From a bacterium (lineage in GTDB: Bacteria > Margulisbacteria > Marinamargulisbacteria > JAAEMD01): a DNA stretch of 18,435 nucleotides. Under the pieces are notes generated by a model that was not told the DNA's origin, searched no databases, and was given only the letters and a program-made list of their open reading frames with translations. Below are positions 14,490 through 18,435 of this stretch, in pieces. The stretch spans positions 1 through 18,435 of the forward strand of contig JAAEMD010000169.1 of the NCBI GenBank assembly GCA_024225875.1, in the 5' to 3' direction. Both the position numbers and the translations under genes were made by a program. Every line of letters begins with the position of its first letter. Positions within the stretch are counted from its first letter, which is position 1.

Positions 14490-16778
14490 TTAAAAATCAA
14501 TTCTATACCCATATACAGGAATCCGTGGCAGGTCATTTATATAACCCTGCCTGTCACTATCATCATCCCAGTAAACACCTGCTGCATTCAGGTTATTCAG
14601 TGCATTAAATAAACCGAGCCTGGTTACACCTTTAAATTTAAGTATCGGAAAAATCCCCCATAGTTTATGTTCTGATAAAGGTAAAAACGGAACAGGCACT
14701 ATTATTTCTACACCATCCCATTCATACCAGACATCAATCCTGAAGTAATCCGGTGTTCTTGCCGAATTTCTGGCACCCTCTATATATTCTTTCGCTCCAG
14801 TAACCTGGTTTACCGTATATCCTGATACAGGTGTATATGCCTTACCTGAACTATACTTTACAGCTAAAATCAATTTATTTTTAGAGGTCATCTTTATATC
14901 AGCATACAGGTTAAGCATATGAGTTAAATCATATTCGGGTACATACCATCCCTGCTTATCATTTCTTCTTGTCCTGGAAAAAGTATATGTGATCCAGCCA
15001 GCATAATCTTCACCAGCTATCTTTTGCAGCATCAGCTCTATACCAGCAGCTTTACCATCCCCCTGATTCAATTTGTTATCTTCCGGATAATTCCCCATAT
15101 TAATAACCAGATTCTCATAATCCTTATAAAAAACCTCTGATGTTAAAAGAATATTATCGCTAAAATATTTTTCCAGGCCCAGTCCATAATGGTAAGCAAC
15201 CTCAGGCTCAACATCAGCCAGCATAAATCTCAAGTCTCCGTTATCAAATATTTTGTTACCTGCAAATATCTGTTGAGAATATTTGCCGTAATATGCTTTA
15301 ACAGTTGTCATATTATCCAGATCAAGTGAATATGATATGCGTGGTTGAAAAATTTTATTCCAGTTATTGGTTCCAGATTTTGTAAAATCGAATCTACCCC
15401 CAAATTTCAATTCGTTTCCTGGCATAAAATTCCATTTATCCTGTAAATACAAACCCATAACATAAAAGTCATCTTGAAGTTTTCCTGAAACATTCACTGT
15501 TACAGATCCTGGCTCCCATGGGCTGGGAGTCTGTATCCAGGACACATTTTCTAAATTATCTGCTTTATATATAATACCCCCGAAATCCAGTTTATGATCA
15601 TCCATAATATCTATAGAAATATCATCACGCAGGATAAAAGCAGCATTATCCCATGTATTATTAATTTCAGTTTCATCGGTTCTCTTAAAATATCCTCCGT
15701 TTTTACTAAGCGAGATAGAGGCTTTATTGATCATACTTTTATTAAAAACAGTTTCTAACTGGAGACTGCCAAGCAGCAGTCCTGAGTTATATAGCATATT
15801 ATTAACGGACATGCTGGACTTATCAGGAATATCTGCCCCATCATTGAAATATGACATATTTATTGTCAGCTTATTTATTCTGTCCAGCTTACTGGTATAC
15901 CCGGACTGAAAAGCCTGTAAATACGGCATTTGTACTGGCCCGTAACTATCTGCTATAAATAAAGGTGCAAATAAATCGTAGAAAGTTCTGCGGTATGAAG
16001 CTATAACAGTCGACTTTCCCTTTTCTACCGGCCCTGTCCCAAAATAATTAAGCTCTGTTAGATTAACATCCAGCTCATACTGGTTCTTTTCATAATTACC
16101 CTCTATAGTTTTCACATCAATTATCCCTGAAAGGCTCTGGCCATAAGATGAGTCAAAACCGCCAGGATAAAAATCAACCGTTTCTACTATTTTGGGGTTA
16201 AAAATAGAAACTTTCCCACCAAAAAAATACGGCCTGTACACAGGCACCATGTCTAAAATACCAACAACCTCATATGACTGTCCGCCCCTTATATACATTC
16301 GCGCATCAAAACTTCCAGCAGCTGCCACACCAGGCAGCATCTGAAGTCCGGTTACAGTATCCGAAAATAAAGAATTTTCAGACAGCCGCTTAACACTTTT
16401 TTGTTTTATCCTGTAGTAAGATATTTTCTCCTTATCTCTATCAGCGTAAACCTTCTGGGTAGCCGCCCTGATTACTCCTGCAAGTTCTAACTGAAAGTTT
16501 TCTGTTATGTTACTGGTAAGGGTAAGTTCTTTTGATGTTTCCTTATAACCTTTTGCACTTATCCTGATACTGATACTGCCTTTAATATCTTTTACCTGAA
16601 AACATCCTTTTTTATTACAGAGAATCTTCAGTTCACCTGCTTGAACAACAGCATTTTTCACAGGAATATCTGTATCCTTAATAAAAACATATCCTGTCAG
16701 CTCATATGCAGAAAGATCATTAAATAAAAAAACTACCAGGCAAAAGACCAGCAGTAATATCTTTTTCTGCTTAAACAA
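14490..16778 (-). CDS. TonB-dependent outer-membrane receptor with carboxypeptidase-regulatory-like N-terminal domain
   Basis: A roughly 760-residue outer-membrane transporter. A signal peptide (KQKKILLLVFCLVVFLF, cleaved near LSA-YEL) is followed by a CarboxypepD_reg-like beta-sandwich (about residues 25-100: ELTGYVFIKDTDIPVKNAVV). The plug domain contains LQMLPGVAAAGSFDARMYIR and FYPGGFDSSYGQSLSGIIDV. A beta-barrel then ends in a terminal phenylalanine (YGYRIDF), as outer-membrane proteins do. The frame opens with GTG at 16784, but that codon abuts AGAGG; the TTG at 16778 lies six bases after it and is preferred. Substrate is unknown: there are no heme or cobalamin genes nearby. It is first in the operon with exbB, exbD, tonB and cutA. 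A 16-bp palindrome about 90 bases upstream is a possible operator. Confidence 0.92.
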   Translation of the reverse strand: MFKQKKILLLVFCLVVFLFNDLSAYELTGYVFIKDTDIPVKNAVVQAGELKILCNKKGCFQVKDIKGSISIRISAKGYKETSKELTLTSNITENFQLELAGVIRAATQKVYADRDKEKISYYRIKQKSVKRLSENSLFSDTVTGLQMLPGVAAAGSFDARMYIRGGQSYEVVGILDMVPVYRPYFFGGKVSIFNPKIVETVDFYPGGFDSSYGQSLSGIIDVKTIEGNYEKNQYELDVNLTELNYFGTGPVEKGKSTVIASYRRTFYDLFAPLFIADSYGPVQMPYLQAFQSGYTSKLDRINKLTINMSYFNDGADIPDKSSMSVNNMLYNSGLLLGSLQLETVFNKSMINKASISLSKNGGYFKRTDETEINNTWDNAAFILRDDISIDIMDDHKLDFGGIIYKADNLENVSWIQTPSPWEPGSVTVNVSGKLQDDFYVMGLYLQDKWNFMPGNELKFGGRFDFTKSGTNNWNKIFQPRISYSLDLDNMTTVKAYYGKYSQQIFAGNKIFDNGDLRFMLADVEPEVAYHYGLGLEKYFSDNILLTSEVFYKDYENLVINMGNYPEDNKLNQGDGKAAGIELMLQKIAGEDYAGWITYTFSRTRRNDKQGWYVPEYDLTHMLNLYADIKMTSKNKLILAVKYSSGKAYTPVSGYTVNQVTGAKEYIEGARNSARTPDYFRIDVWYEWDGVEIIVPVPFLPLSEHKLWGIFPILKFKGVTRLGLFNALNNLNAAGVYWDDDSDRQGYINDLPRIPVYGYRIDF

Positions 16779-16870
16779 GACCACCCTCTAATTCATAAAA
16801 TAAGCAGCTCCTGACTATACAGAAACCCCTTTGCTCAGCCCTCACTGCAAACAACAACAAGTATTAAATT

Positions 16871-16886
16871 TAATTTACGTAAATTA
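16871..16886. promoter_or_regulatory. 16-bp perfect palindrome upstream of the TonB operon
   Basis: TAATTTACGTAAATTA is perfectly self-complementary and lies about 93 bases upstream of the receptor start. A second palindrome, TTAAATTTAA (16864-16873), overlaps its edge. The site does not match a Fur box that I recognise. A role as operator for the TonB operon is inference from position and symmetry. The rest of the 16785-17016 gap shows only weak inverted pairs and no recognised riboswitch. Confidence 0.4.
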
Positions 16887-17016
16887 TTTTAATATAAAAA
16901 AACTAAAAGGTACATATAATAATTTACACGATTAGATACAGGAATGCCCTAAAATTAACCATGAATTTTTTACCAAGAAGCCGTACTGTAAACTTGGATG
17001 ATACTATACTGCTTTT

Positions 17017-17424
17017 TTAATCTTTTGCATTTTTGACTATTGCAATTAGATTATCAAGTGAGGCTTCTTTCCAGTTCATAGATATAAGAACTATTGAAAT
17101 TATAAGCCATAGACCAGAACCAAATGCAACAAGAAGAAACAATGCTTCCCAAACAGCTCCTGTTATTCCATATTTGTCTCCAAAAGTTGCAGATAAATTA
17201 GCTGGTATTATAGTTATGAGAAGAGATGCTGGGGTGATAAATGACTTTCGAAGACCTATGTTTTTTAAATATTTTAGAAGTATATTTTCTAATTTATCTT
17301 CTGTAATTTCAATAAGGTCTGATTTTACATTAGTTCTTTTTTTATCTACAAATTTATTTTCGGTGTCTGCGTTAGTATCAAATTCTGCTTCTATAGGGAT
17401 TGTAGTATCTTTATCACTAACCAT
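17017..17424 (-). CDS. Two-helix membrane protein of an uncharacterised family
   Basis: A 135-residue protein: a charged cytoplasmic N-terminus with an amphipathic segment (ITEDKLENILLKYLKNIGLR), then two membrane helices (about FITPASLLITIIPANLSATF and AVWEALFLLVAFGSGLWLI) separated by a short GDKYG turn, then a short charged tail. The pattern of a helical segment, TP-initiated helix, short F-D/G turn, W-x-A-x-F second helix ending in WLI recalls small uncharacterised membrane proteins common in accessory DNA, but I cannot name the family. The ATG at 17424 overlaps the end of the zinc-ribbon gene by 8 bases. The frame extends upstream to 17490, but that would bury the start deep in the neighbour. 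None of its 17 leucines is CTG. Confidence 0.7.
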   Translation of the reverse strand: MVSDKDTTIPIEAEFDTNADTENKFVDKKRTNVKSDLIEITEDKLENILLKYLKNIGLRKSFITPASLLITIIPANLSATFGDKYGITGAVWEALFLLVAFGSGLWLIISIVLISMNWKEASLDNLIAIVKNAKD

Positions 17425-17677
17425 TTGATTTGTCTTCTTTATCTTTAAGTAAGCCAAGAGCACCAAGTGCATGTGATGTAATTGCACCACAATTATTGCA
17501 AGCTAGTAAGGCTACAGGAACAGAAGGTCCGCCAATTACAAGTCCTTTGCTAAGATCGTCTTGTAATATAAGATTTGAATATCCATCAAGAACAGAAAAA
17601 TGATTTTTATTACATCTATGGCAAGCCTTTGTTGCACCTTTGTCTTTTAATTTATTTGCTATTTCTTCGCGATTCAT
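17417..17677 (-). CDS. Small zinc-ribbon protein
   Basis: An 86-residue protein with two C-x2-C pairs: CHRC near residue 19 and CNNC near residue 60. Together they make a zinc ribbon enclosing a hydrophobic centre (LVIGGPSVPVALLACNNCG). The VIGGP..P-hydrophobic-CNNCG signature recalls a widespread small uncharacterised family; no activity is established that I know of. AAGGAG lies 11 bases before the ATG, inside the end of the DUF2188-like gene. It lies in a four-gene set and its stop overlaps the membrane-protein start, so the two products are probably made together. All 12 leucines use codons other than CTG. Confidence 0.75.
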   Translation of the reverse strand: MNREEIANKLKDKGATKACHRCNKNHFSVLDGYSNLILQDDLSKGLVIGGPSVPVALLACNNCGAITSHALGALGLLKDKEDKSNG

Positions 17678-17683
17678 TTTTGT

Positions 17684-17929
17684 TTAATGCTCCTTATCTC
17701 TTGGAGGTAAAGGATCATTACCTGGCTCAATTGTATCTTTACTTCTAATTTTTCCATCTCGACCTTTTGTCGTTAAATCTCCGCCACCTTGATTGGTCAG
17801 CATTCTTCTAGCTGTATCCTCTGCTTCTTTTTGGGTTGAATGAACACTGGATGCTCTTGATGAATCATTTCTTTTGTTAACCCATTCAGTTCCTCTTAAA
17901 TAAACCATTCTATCTCTATCTTTACTCAC
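17684..17929 (-). CDS. DUF2188-like protein
   Basis: An 81-residue polar protein starting at GTG with AAGGAGG seven bases upstream. It matches the short DUF2188 pattern: an aromatic strand (VYLRGTEWVNKR), then SSRASSVHSTQKEAEDTARRML, NQGGGDL, KGRDGKIRSKDTI and a terminal GNDPLPPRD. Family members are short DNA- or stress-associated proteins of unknown function, often in accessory regions. It lies 17 bases after the regulator gene and 6 bases before the zinc-ribbon gene. The assignment is from pattern memory and would be settled by a profile search. Confidence 0.75.
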   Translation of the reverse strand: MSKDRDRMVYLRGTEWVNKRNDSSRASSVHSTQKEAEDTARRMLTNQGGGDLTTKGRDGKIRSKDTIEPGNDPLPPRDKEH

Positions 17930-17946
17930 TAGATAACCTCCTTTAT

Positions 17947-18171
17947 TTAGTAAACAACATCATTTAGTGTGACTTCTAGTACATCCGTAATTTGTTTCAA
18001 AATCCTTACCGATACATTTTTCCTGACAGCTCGTTCAATTTGAGAATAATAAGTAAAGTGCATATTCGCCAAGTCTGCTAACTTCATTTGACTCAACCCT
18101 TTATCAGTCCTTATGGGTTTTAGTCGTTCAGCGATATGTTTGTCAAGTCTTTTTTCATACTTTACAAACAA
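17947..18171 (-). CDS. XRE-family (Cro/C1-type) helix-turn-helix regulator
   Basis: A 74-residue DNA-binding protein that is almost entirely an HTH_3 domain: LKPIRTDKGLSQMKLADLANM, then HFTYYSQIERAVRKNVSVRIL, then LKQITDVLEVTLNDVV. There is no sensor or dimerisation domain, as in small C1-like repressors of prophages, restriction-modification loci and toxin systems. The start is TTG at 18171, the only start codon available before an in-frame TAA; the Shine-Dalgarno is weak. It is the first gene of the four-gene cassette. Three 15-bp repeats directly upstream (18182-18226) are a plausible operator for autoregulation. None of its eight leucines is CTG. Confidence 0.88.
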   Translation of the reverse strand: MFVKYEKRLDKHIAERLKPIRTDKGLSQMKLADLANMHFTYYSQIERAVRKNVSVRILKQITDVLEVTLNDVVY

Positions 18172-18181
18172 TATTCTTTCT

Positions 18182-18226
18182 TAGACTATCTATCTAGAGA
18201 CTATATATCTAATGATAGTATATCTA
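18182..18226. promoter_or_regulatory. Three contiguous 15-bp repeats in the divergent control region
   Basis: On the minus strand the units are TAGATATACTATCAT, TAGATATATAGTCTC and TAGATAGATAGTCTA, back to back with no spacers. All share TAGATA and the following A/T-rich core. They fill most of the gap between the XRE regulator (ending at 18171) and the divergent micro-ORF (starting at 18245). They are probably binding sites for the regulator, acting on both promoters. An iteron-like role is an alternative, but no replication gene is nearby. Confidence 0.6.
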
Positions 18227-18244
18227 ATTTAAGGGTTGTTGACT

Positions 18245-18406
18245 ATGAAAAATTTTATTATTTATGCCCTAATTTTATTTTCATTCTTGATTCCAACACA
18301 AGTAATATTTGGTGTCACTCAATCTAAAGTATTGGTAGATAATTATGAAAAGCTCAAAATGTTACCAGAAAAATATGCTAGGAGTCTGTCGTTCTTAACG
18401 CTTTAA
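18245..18406 (+). CDS. 53-residue secreted or membrane micropeptide
   Basis: An ORF reading MKNFIIYALILFSFLIPTQV.. to ..KYARSLSFLTL and ending at TAA. The first 23 residues look like a signal peptide or single membrane helix, with possible cleavage after VIFG. The remaining 30 residues are polar and mildly basic. The Shine-Dalgarno is weak (AAGGG, 18231-18235). It diverges from the XRE regulator across the 15-bp repeat array. I do not recognise it. It could be an exported signal or toxin peptide, a truncated larger gene, or chance; the hydrophobic start with an early lysine favours a real product. Confidence 0.45.
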   Translation: MKNFIIYALILFSFLIPTQVIFGVTQSKVLVDNYEKLKMLPEKYARSLSFLTL

Positions 18407-18435
18407 GATACAACTTTTTCTAAAAAAAACGCCAC

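Noticed and set aside
16790..16860. Cobalamin or TPP riboswitch in the receptor leader
   Set aside because: A GCAG/CTGC pair and a CTGAG segment are present, but the conserved cores of either class cannot be found in order.

Overview
The window is an AT-rich bacterial chromosomal segment from a Gram-negative (diderm) organism. An outer-membrane TonB-dependent receptor sits with its own ExbB/ExbD/TonB motor, a secreted family-20 glycosidase is present, and isoleucyl-tRNA synthetase has the ordinary bacterial layout. TTG and GTG starts are used alongside ATG. The lineage cannot be named from sequence alone. Dispersed repeats and a small foreign-looking cassette point to a genome with mobile or repeat-rich segments. 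I see no rRNA, tRNA, CRISPR array or intact transposase gene.

Layout. 1-579 (minus) holds the first codons of a gene running off the left edge, behind a hairpin that covers its ribosome binding site, and an unrecognised 151-residue protein. 759-2531 holds a secreted beta-N-acetylhexosaminidase (GH20) flanked by two direct copies of a dispersed repeat; the left copy runs into the start of the gene. 2754-3683 (plus) is methionine aminopeptidase with an N-terminal SEC-C zinc motif. 8414-3790 (minus) reads as one four-gene operon: [citrate lyase] ligase citC, phosphoglycerate mutase gpmI, aspartate kinase lysC, and a PlsY-like membrane protein that has lost the PlsY active-site motifs. Just upstream lies a 308-bp MITE-like element (8529-8836) with 28-bp terminal inverted repeats and an internal 11-unit heptamer array, then a small secreted protein with a nine-lysine tract.

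9718-12474 (plus) is ileS. Converging on it from the right is a minus-strand operon, 16778-12484: TonB-dependent receptor, exbB, exbD, tonB, cutA. These form a complete energised outer-membrane import unit. The substrate cannot be read from the sequence; cutA at the end weakly suggests a metal link.

The right end (17017-18406) is a compact cassette unlike its neighbours: an XRE-type regulator, a DUF2188-like protein, a zinc-ribbon protein and a two-helix membrane protein, overlapping or spaced by under 20 bases on the minus strand. A 53-residue signal-peptide-bearing micro-ORF diverges from it. Three contiguous 15-bp repeats lie between the two, in the control region. The four minus-strand genes use CTG for only 1 of 41 leucines, whereas ileS uses it often, which suggests acquired DNA. 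This cassette is the best candidate here for an undescribed small system.
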